A program made the translations under genes and the position numbers. Source: Thiotrichales bacterium (GTDB taxonomy: Bacteria; Pseudomonadota; Gammaproteobacteria; J044). From it: 12,429 bases of DNA. The stretch's first letter is position 1. Each line of letters opens with the position of its first letter. The notes beneath the pieces are model-generated. The model had not been told where the DNA came from. It did not search any database and was given only the letters and a program-made list of their open reading frames with translations. Shown piece after piece: positions 1 to 7,856 of this stretch. The stretch spans positions 1-12,429 of the forward strand of contig JANTGN010000067.1 of NCBI GenBank assembly GCA_024762895.1. The letters run 5' to 3'.

Positions 1-86
1 CGATGAAGCTTCTGTGCACCGGTACTATCTGTCGATATCCACTCGACCTGTTGATCATTTAATAGACGGGCAATGACTGCTTTCAT
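1..86 (-). CDS. gspL: GspL, T2SS inner-membrane platform protein (N-terminal 28 codons only)
   Basis: The window holds only the first 28 codons plus two bases. The start is an ATG whose A is the last base of the gspK TAA stop (a TAATG overlap of one base), so translation is probably coupled. The visible peptide begins MKAVIARLLNDQQVEW and continues in a hydrophilic, soluble-looking style, which fits the cytoplasmic N-terminus of GspL, the actin-like domain that recruits the GspE ATPase. Identity rests mainly on position: gspL follows gspK in the standard C-D-E-F-G-H-I-J-K-L order. The transmembrane helix and periplasmic ferredoxin-like domain would lie beyond the left edge. The start is well supported by the overlap. 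The name is an inference from synteny. Confidence 0.72.
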   Translation of the reverse strand, partial: MKAVIARLLNDQQVEWISTDSTGAQKLH

Positions 87-1012
87 TAAAGAACGCTCTG
101 GCTTCTTTGTATCGTTCGCGATATTCCGTCCTTGTCACGGTATATCACGCTGGATAAACGTGACCTAATCTGCCCGATTTCCACGGTGACCTCAAGCAGA
201 AAATACTGACTTTCCACGCTGAGTTTGTCTGTCTCGATTTCGTATTTACTGACTTCAGACAGTTTCTTAAAGTCATCGATGGATTCGACCGGGTCTTCCC
301 TGAGGCGTTCGGCCAGTTGAGTAGCATCTTCTTTACTTATCCCCAGAGCGGTGAACATCTCTGCGGTCGCGGTATTCACGTTGAGAAAGGTTGGCTCAGG
401 CAGGGCGGTGACCAGAGGCTCGAGAAGGACGAGTTTCTCTGCGTCTATTCCGCGTATCAGGCGAAGTTCACTGGTGCTGCTGATCTTTTGGTTAGGCGTG
501 CGGTAAGGGGTTTCCATGCCGGCATAAAAATCGTCCTCGGCACCGGCTCCTCCCTGGGCCTCGATATCTCTGTCCTGCCAGTCTGCGATGGCCTGGGCCA
601 GATCGACAGGCAGACCCTGAGCCTCTAGTAATTGCTCGAACTGGCCCAGCGACTGAGCAACCAGCTTGCCTTCATTATTGACCAGGTTATTCAGGTTAAA
701 TCGTCCCTGAAGATCTCTGAGACGTCCACTCAGGCTACCCCCTTCAATCGGAAGTGGTGGTAGGTCAATGGCCCAGTTCTCATTCAGGGCATCGATATCA
801 TTATCAGAGGCATCCTGGGCCAGGATGGTCTTGGCCCAGGCCTCGGCACCTAAGGCATATTGCCAGGCCTGTTCCTGGATCAGCTGATTACCAGTGCGAC
901 GTATCTGTAACTGCTGGGCCGACATCATGTACGTGGCTGCAACGGTGGCCAGTGCCACCACCGCCAGGGCGGTTAGCAGGGCAACGCCTTGCTGGTGTTT
1001 CAATCCGGTCAT
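86..1012 (-). CDS. gspK: GspK, T2SS minor pseudopilin (tip component)
   Basis: This 308-residue protein is the large minor pseudopilin that, with GspI and GspJ, forms the tip complex of the periplasmic pseudopilus. A short leader ends at Gly9, followed by VALLTALAVVALA as the start of the hydrophobic helix. Position +5 is Thr rather than Glu, which is expected because GspK characteristically lacks the conserved Glu5. Family hallmarks follow: a GRLRDLQGRFNLNNL block (about 96-110), an Asp/Glu-rich stretch at about 143-165 (ADWQDRD, then GAEDDFY) that matches the calcium-binding region, PYRTPNQ with SELRLIRG at about 169-188, and an LNVNTA segment near 210 that opens the second alpha-helical domain. 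Length is normal for the family. The start ATG overlaps the gspJ TGA by four bases, and the TAA stop overlaps the gspL start. Confidence 0.95.
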   Translation of the reverse strand: MTGLKHQQGVALLTALAVVALATVAATYMMSAQQLQIRRTGNQLIQEQAWQYALGAEAWAKTILAQDASDNDIDALNENWAIDLPPLPIEGGSLSGRLRDLQGRFNLNNLVNNEGKLVAQSLGQFEQLLEAQGLPVDLAQAIADWQDRDIEAQGGAGAEDDFYAGMETPYRTPNQKISSTSELRLIRGIDAEKLVLLEPLVTALPEPTFLNVNTATAEMFTALGISKEDATQLAERLREDPVESIDDFKKLSEVSKYEIETDKLSVESQYFLLEVTVEIGQIRSRLSSVIYRDKDGISRTIQRSQSVL

Positions 1013-1626
1013 TGTTGCAGGGCCAGCGTTCTGGTCAAAGGGCCCCAGTCAGGCAGCGTCAGACTGAACCGAATACCAACCGGTACGGGAGCGTCGATGC
1101 GGTCCTGATCAACGAGATCAACCGGCGGCCACTCTCGCAAGGCATCCAGTTTCTCATCCAGGAATTCAAAATTCAGGGTATCGACCTGGTCCAGCAATAC
1201 CATACGATAAGGTTCGGCCCCGGGTCCCTGATCGATATGGTTCCAGTGATAACGCACCAGTTCGCCATTCTCCAGTGCATAGGCCACTCGTTGCAGGTGG
1301 CTGCGGTCCTTGTCGGCAGGATTGCTCCAGCCGGTTCGGGAAAAACTGATCAGGTAACTGCCATCGATCGGGGTCTCGATGGAAGGGTGGGGTTCTCCAA
1401 AACTGTCCCTTGAGCTGCGAGCCAGGATATGACGCAGATCCCGCACCAGGTAGTTCATGCTGAGTTGTATCCGTGTGAAGCGTTCATCCCGTGTCTGGGT
1501 GTGATGGCTGCTGTCCAGAATGCTATTCAGGCCCGTATAGGCCATCGCGGCCATGATGGCAGTGATCATGACGGCAATAAGTATTTCCAGCAAGGTAAAA
1601 CCCGATTGTTTACTGATGACCATCAT
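1009..1626 (-). CDS. gspJ: GspJ, T2SS minor pseudopilin
   Basis: This is a 205-residue minor pseudopilin that partners with GspI and GspK at the pseudopilus tip. The type III signal is clear: a nine-residue leader ending in QSG, then FTLLEILIAVMITAIMAAMA, with Glu at mature position 5 and a long hydrophobic N-terminal helix. The central block 'LVRDLRH' followed by a Ser/Arg/Asp stretch, and a later FSRTGW motif, are typical of GspJ. Two adjacent ATG codons could start it. The first (1626) overlaps the gspI TGA by four bases and the second (1623) overlaps it by one, and both leave the same mature protein. The TGA stop overlaps the gspK ATG. It is part of the tightly packed G-to-L run. Confidence 0.94.
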   Translation of the reverse strand: MMVISKQSGFTLLEILIAVMITAIMAAMAYTGLNSILDSSHHTQTRDERFTRIQLSMNYLVRDLRHILARSSRDSFGEPHPSIETPIDGSYLISFSRTGWSNPADKDRSHLQRVAYALENGELVRYHWNHIDQGPGAEPYRMVLLDQVDTLNFEFLDEKLDALREWPPVDLVDQDRIDAPVPVGIRFSLTLPDWGPLTRTLALQQ

Positions 1627-2024
1627 GGGCTGGAAGACACACTGGCTTGACTGGTCTTCTGGATGCCGAGGAATCCAGTGAGGGCGGCGAGTCCTTCTTC
1701 TTCTCCATCCTTGCCAACGGTGATCTCAATACGGATTACATTGGGATCGGGTGTGGCAATCGCTGTCTGGCGCCATTGCCATTCGATATCCGCCATTTCA
1801 CTGGACCCTGTCTGGCGGGAACCGGGACTGGGGACCAGGCCCTGAATGCGTAGCTCCGCCATTCGATTGATGGCCACCCAGTTAGCCAGGGTCTTTTCCT
1901 GCAGATAGGCTTCATTGACGCTGGCCTCACCGGTAGCGCGGATCATTGAGCCCAGGGCGATGGCCACGATCGCCAGGGCCACCATTACTTCCAGGAGGGT
2001 AAAGCCTGCCTGTAGCCTATTCAT
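1623..2024 (-). CDS. gspI: GspI, T2SS minor pseudopilin
   Basis: This is a 133-residue minor pseudopilin, thought to nucleate the tip complex with GspJ and GspK and to start pseudopilus assembly. It has a seven-residue leader (MNRLQAG) cut before FTLLEVMVALAIVAIALG, with Glu at mature position 5. The downstream region carries the usual GspI pattern: A-W-V-A-I-N-R-M-A-E-L-R in the extended helix, and later a MADIEWQWR segment. Length is normal for the family. The ATG lies inside the end of gspH, giving an eight-base overlap, and the TGA stop overlaps the gspJ ATG, so translational coupling on both sides is likely. Confidence 0.94.
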   Translation of the reverse strand: MNRLQAGFTLLEVMVALAIVAIALGSMIRATGEASVNEAYLQEKTLANWVAINRMAELRIQGLVPSPGSRQTGSSEMADIEWQWRQTAIATPDPNVIRIEITVGKDGEEEGLAALTGFLGIQKTSQASVSSSP

Positions 2025-2517
2025 CTGTCACCGTCGCCAGTTTAATGTCTCCCAGGGCATCGGCTGTTATGAGTTGCTGATAGTCCCCTAGCTCGAGTAA
2101 TAACTCAAAGGGGGTGTTTTCACCACTCGAATAGAATAACAGGGGAGGGGCTTCGGGCATCTCATTTCTGATCGTGATCTCTTCGCCATCGGCATAAAGC
2201 TCGACATTGATTTCTTCAAGCATCTCACGCTGGCGAAGGGCCTCATCGTTGGCGATGACCTGCCATTTATCTTCTTCGTCCAGGATATAGAACTGATAGC
2301 CGGTCCGATTGAAGGCCAGTCCCATTTCACGACTCTGCATAATCGCTTCTTCGGTGCTCAGGCGCATCAGGGCATGCAGGCGTTTTGCTTCCTGCTCCAG
2401 TTCTGAGGCGCTACGGTCACCTATGTTGATGACTGCGAGGGAGACCATGATGCCGGCGATTACCACCACCACCATGATCTCTATGAGGGTAAAACCTCTG
2501 GCTCGAAAACCTGGCAA
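2017..2517 (-). CDS. gspH: GspH, T2SS minor pseudopilin, TTG start directly after the gspG stop
   Basis: This is a 166-residue minor pseudopilin that links the GspI-J-K tip to the GspG shaft. The leader is eight residues (MPGFRARG) cut before FTLIEIMVVVVIAG, with Glu at mature position 5. The body has the GspH pattern of A-K-R-L-H-A-L-M-R-L-S-T-E-E-A-I and a G-Y-Q-F-Y segment. The start is unusual. The codon at 2515-2517 is TTG, and the in-frame codon just upstream is the gspG TAA, so nothing further upstream can be used. The first downstream ATG lies inside the hydrophobic helix and would destroy the leader. I see no strong Shine-Dalgarno, only a GGA about 12 nt upstream. Translation is probably by re-initiation from gspG. 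It overlaps gspI by eight bases. Confidence 0.92.
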   Translation of the reverse strand: MPGFRARGFTLIEIMVVVVIAGIMVSLAVINIGDRSASELEQEAKRLHALMRLSTEEAIMQSREMGLAFNRTGYQFYILDEEDKWQVIANDEALRQREMLEEINVELYADGEEITIRNEMPEAPPLLFYSSGENTPFELLLELGDYQQLITADALGDIKLATVTDE

Positions 2518-2973
2518 TTAATTCAGGTTCCAGTTACCGATATCAGCATTGGTGTCTTCACCTTCTGGCTGGCCATCGGCACCCAGAGTGTAGAGGTCGA
2601 ACTCACCATTCTCGCCTGGACTCAGGTATTGATAAGGTACGCCCCAGGGGTCCAGCGGCAGGCGGTCGAGATAGCCTTCCTTTTTCCAGTTCTTAGGCTC
2701 GGGTGCCGTGGTGGGTTTATTCACCAGTGCCTCGAGTCCCTGGTCGGTTGTTGGGTAGCGGAAGTTGTCCAGTCGATAAAGCTTGAGCGCGCTCTCAATG
2801 GCTCGGATGTCCTGTTTTGCCTTGGTAATGCGTGCCTCATCGGGCCGGCTCATGATCTTGGGTACGGCGAAGGCAGCTAGTATCGAGAGTATGACGACCA
2901 CCACCATGATCTCAATCAGGGTGAAGCCTTTGGTTCTGGTGGAGTAAGGGGTGCTCAGGGACTTGTTTCTCAT
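2518..2973 (-). CDS. gspG: GspG, T2SS major pseudopilin
   Basis: This 151-residue protein is the main subunit of the periplasmic pseudopilus that pushes substrate through the secretin. The leader is 16 residues ending in TKG, cut by the GspO/PilD peptidase before FTLIEIMVVVVILSILAAFA, with Glu at mature position 5 (residue 21). Downstream are the family landmarks PTTDQGLEALV (about 74-84), YLDRLPLDPWGVPYQY (101-116) and the C-terminal loop LGADGQPEGEDTNADIGNW (130-148), whose acidic residues bind calcium in characterised GspG proteins. The ATG has a purine-rich site (GAGATAGAG) 6-7 nt upstream. A 115-nt gap to gspF holds a promoter-like element, which suits a subunit needed in excess. The TAA stop is followed at once, in the same frame, by the TTG start of gspH. 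Confidence 0.97.
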   Translation of the reverse strand: MRNKSLSTPYSTRTKGFTLIEIMVVVVILSILAAFAVPKIMSRPDEARITKAKQDIRAIESALKLYRLDNFRYPTTDQGLEALVNKPTTAPEPKNWKKEGYLDRLPLDPWGVPYQYLSPGENGEFDLYTLGADGQPEGEDTNADIGNWNLN

Positions 2974-3022
2974 GAATTCTCTATCTCGTTGCGTTGTATT
3001 TAATCAGCTAGGGTGGCCAAGC

Positions 3023-3052
3023 ATACTATGTAATGGGGTAATTTATTGTGAA
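3023..3052 (-). promoter_or_regulatory. Candidate internal promoter upstream of gspG
   Basis: Read on the minus strand, TTCACA (3047-3052, five of six to TTGACA) is followed after 18 bases by TAGTAT (3023-3028, four of six to TATAAT). Transcription would begin near 3016 and give a leader of about 43 nt to the gspG ATG. An internal promoter would let the major pseudopilin be made in excess over the platform proteins. It is a match by eye in an AT-rich gap and is unproven. Confidence 0.4.
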
Positions 3053-3077
3053 CTCCATGCCTTTGCCATCCATAGTA
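3024..3077. repeat. Imperfect inverted repeat in the gspF-gspG gap
   Basis: TACTATG at 3024-3030 pairs perfectly with CATAGTA at 3071-3077. After a small interior loop (two bases against one), ATGG at 3033-3036 pairs with CCAT at 3066-3069, leaving a loop of about 29 bases. It spans the candidate -10 and -35 elements. It could be an operator, or in the gspC-to-L message an mRNA stem that protects or separates the gspG part. No T-run follows, so it does not look like an intrinsic terminator. Confidence 0.4.
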
Positions 3078-3088
3078 AGGGGTTAACC

Positions 3089-4306
3089 TCATTTTACCAG
3101 CGTATTGAGTTCAAAAATGGGTAAGAGTATCGCTATCACGATGGTGAGGACAATACCGCCCATGACCAGTATCAGTATGGGTTCAAAGAGATTGAGGATG
3201 ACGGTAATGGTCGCGCTGGTTTCTTTCTCCTGGTGTTCAGAGGCGCGTTCCAGCATTTCTTCCAGTTTACCACTCGACTCACCACTGGCTATCAGGTGCA
3301 CCGTCATCGGTGGAAATAGTCCGGATCTCTGCAGGGCATTGGAAATGGTGGAGCCTTCACGAACCCGCTCGGTGGCCTCTACAACGGCCTTGCGCATGGG
3401 GATGTTGGGTATGACCTGCGAGGCGATATCCATGGCCTGCAGGATGGGTACGCCGCTACCGGCAAGAATGCTCAGGGTACGTGAAAACCGTGCCGTGTTT
3501 AGTCCCCGTGCCAGTTTGCCGATCAGAGGAAGTCTTAATACCTGACGGTCAAATCGTTGTCGAAAACGTTCTTTTTTCAGGGCCCGGGTAAAGGTGGCAA
3601 GAGCGATGAAGAAGGCGATGAGGGCAATGATCCCGTATGAGCGGACCCAGTCACTGAGCGCGATCAGGATACGGGTCAGGATAGGGAGCTGTTGCCCGGT
3701 ATTTTCAAATACCTGGACGACCTGGGGTACGACATATCCCATGAGTACTGCCAGGACGAGTATGGCCATAAAAATGAGTATGGCCGGGTAAAAAAGCGCC
3801 ATCGTGACCTGTTGCGAAAGTGCCTGACGGGCTTCGGTGTAGTCGGCCAGTCGTTCCAGAACGGCGTCCAGATGTCCGGATTGTTCCCCGGCCGATACGG
3901 TTGCACGGTACAGGGGGGGGAATATATGGGGAAATTCTGCCAGGCTGTCCGCCAGACTATGGCCTTCGATGACCCGGGAACGTACCGCGAGAATAATACT
4001 CTTCGTACGCGATTTTTCTGTTTGTTGCGAGGCGGTGGCCAGGACATCCGCCAGGGGTGAACCCGAGCGAATCAGGGTGGCGATCTGTCTTGTGAGCAGG
4101 GCCAGGTCGCCAGCACTCATCCGGCGATGGGAGCCAAAGTGGATACGGCCCTCTTTTTCCGATTTTTTGATGACGGGATTGACTTCGAGCGGGGCCAGAC
4201 CGCGGTCTCTTAATTGCTGTCGAATCTGGCGCTCGGTATCTCCTTCCAGAACACCGTTTTCTTTCTTTCCATTGGGGTTCAGGGCCAGGTATTCAAAGGC
4301 AGGCAT
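3089..4306 (-). CDS. gspF: GspF, T2SS polytopic inner-membrane platform protein
   Basis: This 405-residue protein is the membrane core of the T2SS assembly platform, which couples the GspE ATPase to pseudopilin insertion. It starts MPAFEYLALNPNGK, the usual GspF N-terminus, followed by a cytoplasmic region. Two repeated T2SSF domains follow, roughly residues 68-191 and 271-392, each with a G-x-x-L/I-x-x-A/M block and an S-A/S-G-E-x-S-G-x-L motif (138-145 and 340-348). Three membrane segments are visible, near 169-195, 222-240 and 373-398, as expected. Length is normal. Nineteen bases separate it from the gspE stop, with a weak GAG-type ribosome site. One oddity is a run of eight identical bases (G on the plus strand, 3913-3920) inside codons for Pro-Pro-Leu. 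The frame is intact across it. Confidence 0.96.
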   Translation of the reverse strand: MPAFEYLALNPNGKKENGVLEGDTERQIRQQLRDRGLAPLEVNPVIKKSEKEGRIHFGSHRRMSAGDLALLTRQIATLIRSGSPLADVLATASQQTEKSRTKSIILAVRSRVIEGHSLADSLAEFPHIFPPLYRATVSAGEQSGHLDAVLERLADYTEARQALSQQVTMALFYPAILIFMAILVLAVLMGYVVPQVVQVFENTGQQLPILTRILIALSDWVRSYGIIALIAFFIALATFTRALKKERFRQRFDRQVLRLPLIGKLARGLNTARFSRTLSILAGSGVPILQAMDIASQVIPNIPMRKAVVEATERVREGSTISNALQRSGLFPPMTVHLIASGESSGKLEEMLERASEHQEKETSATITVILNLFEPILILVMGGIVLTIVIAILLPIFELNTLVK

Positions 4307-4325
4307 CGGCTAGTCTCGCTTTCAT

Positions 4326-5807
4326 TTAGTCTTCTTTGGAGACACGGAAGACTTCTTCTATCGAGGTCACGCCCTGCAGGGCCTTTTCAAGACCATCCTG
4401 ACGAATACTTTTACTATGGGCGCGGGCCATGTGTTCCAGCTCCTGTTCGCTCAGTTCGTCATGGATTCCAGTGCGTAGATGGTCATCGAGTTCTACCAGC
4501 TCATAAATACCGACGCGACCCACATAGCCGAGGTGATTACAATTGGGGCAGCCAACTGGTCGATAGAGGGTCGGCGGGGTGTCAATGGAGAGCCCCAGTT
4601 CCTCGCATTCCGCCTTGGAGGCGGTATAGGGCTCACGACAATCAGGGCAGAGGACCCGTACCAGGCGTTGAGCGAGTACGGCAAGCAGGGTGGAGGATAT
4701 CAGATAAGGCTCGACCCCCATATCACGTAGACGGGTAATGGCGCCAACTGCGGTGTTGGTATGCAGGGTTGAAAATACCAGATGTCCGGTCAGACTGGAC
4801 TGAATGGCGATTTGAGCCGTCTCGAGGTCTCGAATTTCCCCGATCATGACGACATCCGGGTCCTGACGCAATATGGCGCGCAGGCCACGCGCAAAACTCA
4901 TATCGACCTTGGTATTGACCTGGGTCTGACCGATACCGTCGATAAAGTACTCGATGGGATCTTCTACCGTGAGTATGTTACGGCTGTTGTCATTCAGGCC
5001 TTCCAGGGCCGCATAGAGGGTGGTCGTCTTACCCGAACCCGTAGGTCCCGTGACCAGGATGATGCCGTGCGGCTTTCTGATAATCCGGTTGAGGGTCTCA
5101 TAATCATTGGGCGACATACCCAGATGCTTGAGTTCCAGACGACCGGTCTGTTTGTCCAGCAGACGCAGCACAATACGTTCCCCATGACCGGAGGGGAGTG
5201 AAGACACGCGCACATCGACGGCACGGCCCGCGATCTTCAGTGAGATACGGCCATCCTGTGGCAGCCGTTTTTCGGCGATATCCAGTTTTGCCATGACCTT
5301 GATGCGCGATACGATCAGTGAGGACAGTTTTCTGGGGGGCTGAAGCACCTCCCTTAAAACGCCATCGACACGAAAGCGGATCACCAGTCTATTTTCAAAG
5401 GGCTCGATGTGGATATCCGAGGCGTTTTCCTTGATGGCCTGGGTGAGCAGGGCATTGATCAGACGGATAATGGGGGCGTCGTCTTCCGCTTCCAGCAGAT
5501 CTTCGGGTTCTGCCAGGGCCTCTGCCGCGTGTTCAAGGTCGATATTCTCACCCAGGTCATTCATCATCGCCTGGGCGCCTTCGGACTGGCTGTCATAGGA
5601 CCTGGATAGCAGGGCGTTAAATTCTTCTTCCGGGACCTGTTTGAGGCTCAGTGGATGCCGGCTGAATCGACGCAGCTCGATCAGTACCGAGGCGGGGACC
5701 GCCAGGTGATGATAGACACTGACCTGCCCATCCTTATATTCACCCAAAACGACGCCATGACGTTTTGCAAAGCTATAAGAAGGTATGTGTATGGTTGTTT
5801 CCTGCAT
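4326..5807 (-). CDS. gspE: GspE, T2SS cytoplasmic ATPase
   Basis: This 493-residue protein is the hexameric AAA+-like secretion ATPase that powers pseudopilus assembly at the inner face of the membrane. The N-terminal GspE domain begins with the typical PSYSFAKRHGVVLGE (about 9-23) and is the part that binds GspL. The catalytic domain has Walker A GPTGSGKTTTLY (254-265), Asp box ILTVEDPIEY (278-287), Walker B RQDPDVVMIGEIRD (314-327) and His box LTGHLVFSTLHTN (339-351). Four cysteines, C387/C390 and C420/C423, form the zinc-binding CxxC-CxxC module that marks GspE rather than a twitching PilT. Length matches single-N-domain GspE proteins. It begins 21 nt after gspD, with a GTAAGAG-type site just upstream of the ATG. 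Confidence 0.97.
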   Translation of the reverse strand: MQETTIHIPSYSFAKRHGVVLGEYKDGQVSVYHHLAVPASVLIELRRFSRHPLSLKQVPEEEFNALLSRSYDSQSEGAQAMMNDLGENIDLEHAAEALAEPEDLLEAEDDAPIIRLINALLTQAIKENASDIHIEPFENRLVIRFRVDGVLREVLQPPRKLSSLIVSRIKVMAKLDIAEKRLPQDGRISLKIAGRAVDVRVSSLPSGHGERIVLRLLDKQTGRLELKHLGMSPNDYETLNRIIRKPHGIILVTGPTGSGKTTTLYAALEGLNDNSRNILTVEDPIEYFIDGIGQTQVNTKVDMSFARGLRAILRQDPDVVMIGEIRDLETAQIAIQSSLTGHLVFSTLHTNTAVGAITRLRDMGVEPYLISSTLLAVLAQRLVRVLCPDCREPYTASKAECEELGLSIDTPPTLYRPVGCPNCNHLGYVGRVGIYELVELDDHLRTGIHDELSEQELEHMARAHSKSIRQDGLEKALQGVTSIEEVFRVSKED

Positions 5808-5828
5808 GGGCTCTTACCGGGGTCCCTG

Positions 5829-7856
5829 CTAGGGTAGATCGTCCTCGGCGCTGATGCCTGTGGTTTCTTCTTTTCTGCTTGAGTCTGTCGCCTCAGTTTC
5901 AGCTTTTGGTTTCTGTTTTCCAGGAATGACGGTGATCAGATCATCCAGGTCGGGCAGCTTTTTGGCCTGGATGTCAACCAGGCCACGATTCAGGAAATTC
6001 CCTTCCATCTGGCTGGCCTTAACGTAACTGTATTTTCTCGAGGTATAGGCATCGGCGGTCACCCTGTCTTCCAGTATGACGGGATGAATGAAGACCATTA
6101 GATTTTGCTTAACCTGTGAGGTGCTGGTGTAGCGGAATAACCCACCCAGCAGGGGGAGGTCGCCCAGGAACGGGACTTTCTGTACCTGGTCGGTGTAGGT
6201 ATCTTCGATCAACCCACCCAGAACGATGATCTGGCTGTTTTCGGCCAGTACGGTCGTATTGATTCGACGAGTATTGAGGATCGTTGCCTGTGCCTCGACT
6301 GACGATGAGGCTACGGTAGAGGCCTCCTGCTCAATGACCATCTTGATGGAGTTGCCTTCGTTGATCTGGGGCTTGATCTTGAGTTTGATGCCGACATCGT
6401 TTCGCTCGATGGTCTGGAAGGGGTTGGTCACACCTTCACCAGATCCTGTGCTTGTATACTGTCCGGTCACGAACGGCAGGTTCTGGCCAACGACAATCTC
6501 GGCCTCTTCGTTGTCCATGGTGACCAGGGTGGGAGTGGAGAGTATGTTTGCCGCGGCATCACCCTGCAGGGCGCGTAGCAGGACGCCGAACTGCATGCTG
6601 CCGGACAGGTTGCCTACGGCCAGGGATAAGCCCGCACCGACCGACTCGGGGCTGGCAATCAGTGAGGGTATGGAGTTGCCGGCTCCTCCAAAATTCGTCA
6701 GTGCGCCAGGTAGCTCTGCATTCCCCGAGCTATCGGCACCCGCGGCGATGAACTGAACACCGAGTTCTGCGGATAGTTGCAGACCTACCTCAGCAATGAT
6801 GGCCTCTACCAGGATTTGTTCACGGCGGATGTCCAGCTGACGGATCACGGACCTAAGGCTACGTTGGATTGCCGGGGAGGCGGTGATGACCAGGGCATTG
6901 CTGGCCTCATCGGCCTGTATGGATACCTGCTCCTGAGTAGTGACACCGCCTGCGGCACCGGACTTTCCACCCTTGGCCTTTTGCTCCTCTTCAGCCACTC
7001 CGGTGAGGATGACTTCCAGATCTGTGGCCTTGGCGTTCTTCAGGAAAACTACCTGGGTCCTGCCACCGATTTCCAGTGGGGTATCGAGATGGGCGATCAG
7101 GCCCCTGATCTTGAGCCGGGAAGACCGGTCTCCTGCGATCAGGATGCTGTTGGTGCGGTCATCGGCAGACAGGCTGTAACTGGAGGTGGCGGGGGCCTTG
7201 GCCGTGGCGCCCTTCTTTTCCAGCGAATTGATGATACGTACCACTTCGGCTGCCGATGCATGGCGCAAGGTGATGATTTCAATCTCGTCGGAATCTGCCC
7301 GGTCGACCCGCTGAATGATACTCATCAGGCGATTAATGTTGGAGGCTCGGTCGGTGATGATCAGCGTATTGGAAGGGGCGTAGGCCGCGAGTAGCCCCTG
7401 CTGAGGGACCAGTGGTCTTAATATGGGTACTAGCTGAGAGGCGGGGACATGTCGCACGGTGACCACGCGGGTGACCAGTTCATCGCCTTCACCCGGTGTA
7501 CCTGGCGATGCAGTCGGAACCGGCCCCTGTTTGGCGGCGACATCGGGAACGATTTTGATCACATTGCCCGTGGGCACGGCTGCAAAGCCATGCACCTGGA
7601 GGATAGAGAGAAAGACCTGGTAGAGCTCTTCCTTTTCCATGGGCCTGGAAGAGACGATGGTGACCTTGGCCTTGACTCTTGGATCAATGACAAAATTGCG
7701 TCCCGTGATCTCTGAGACGGTTTTTATCAGGGTACGTATATCAGCATCCTTGAGATTCAAGGTCGCCGTGGCTTCGGCCATAAGGGCAGGAGCCATAACA
7801 AGAAGGCAGCATAAGGCAATGATTACCTTGATGTTTTTGATCGTCAGTCCTTTCAT
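5829..7856 (-). CDS. gspD: GspD, T2SS outer-membrane secretin
   Basis: This 675-residue protein forms the multimeric outer-membrane channel of the T2SS. The N-terminus is a Sec signal peptide: Lys-rich start, hydrophobic core at about 10-22, and a likely signal peptidase I site after ALMA (residue 27). The periplasmic N0 domain follows (about 30-104, with ITGRNFVIDPRVKAKVT), then the N1, N2 and N3 repeats (about 128-343), with a Gly/Lys-rich insert near 294-305. The secretin barrel spans about 345-596, with ILSTPTLVTMDNEEAEI (438-454), VGQNLPFVTG (456-465) and the C-terminal signature from GGLIED to VPFLGDLPLLGGLF (547-574). The last 35 or so residues are charged and low in complexity, and may be where a pilotin docks. 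A 117-nt gap separates it from gspC. Confidence 0.97.
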   Translation of the reverse strand: MKGLTIKNIKVIIALCCLLVMAPALMAEATATLNLKDADIRTLIKTVSEITGRNFVIDPRVKAKVTIVSSRPMEKEELYQVFLSILQVHGFAAVPTGNVIKIVPDVAAKQGPVPTASPGTPGEGDELVTRVVTVRHVPASQLVPILRPLVPQQGLLAAYAPSNTLIITDRASNINRLMSIIQRVDRADSDEIEIITLRHASAAEVVRIINSLEKKGATAKAPATSSYSLSADDRTNSILIAGDRSSRLKIRGLIAHLDTPLEIGGRTQVVFLKNAKATDLEVILTGVAEEEQKAKGGKSGAAGGVTTQEQVSIQADEASNALVITASPAIQRSLRSVIRQLDIRREQILVEAIIAEVGLQLSAELGVQFIAAGADSSGNAELPGALTNFGGAGNSIPSLIASPESVGAGLSLAVGNLSGSMQFGVLLRALQGDAAANILSTPTLVTMDNEEAEIVVGQNLPFVTGQYTSTGSGEGVTNPFQTIERNDVGIKLKIKPQINEGNSIKMVIEQEASTVASSSVEAQATILNTRRINTTVLAENSQIIVLGGLIEDTYTDQVQKVPFLGDLPLLGGLFRYTSTSQVKQNLMVFIHPVILEDRVTADAYTSRKYSYVKASQMEGNFLNRGLVDIQAKKLPDLDDLITVIPGKQKPKAETEATDSSRKEETTGISAEDDLP

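Noticed and set aside
3035..3079. 15-codon ATG frame in the gspF-gspG gap (MDGKGMEF...)
   Set aside because: No ribosome site, no recognisable product and a length expected by chance. The region is better explained as regulatory.
4214..4738. 174-codon plus-strand open frame over gspF and gspE, and similar long plus-strand frames at 754-1413, 6226-6756 and 6777-7394
   Set aside because: All are antisense to strongly recognised T2SS genes. Their translations are low in hydrophobic pattern, rich in Arg/Gly/Pro or Ser, and match no family I know.
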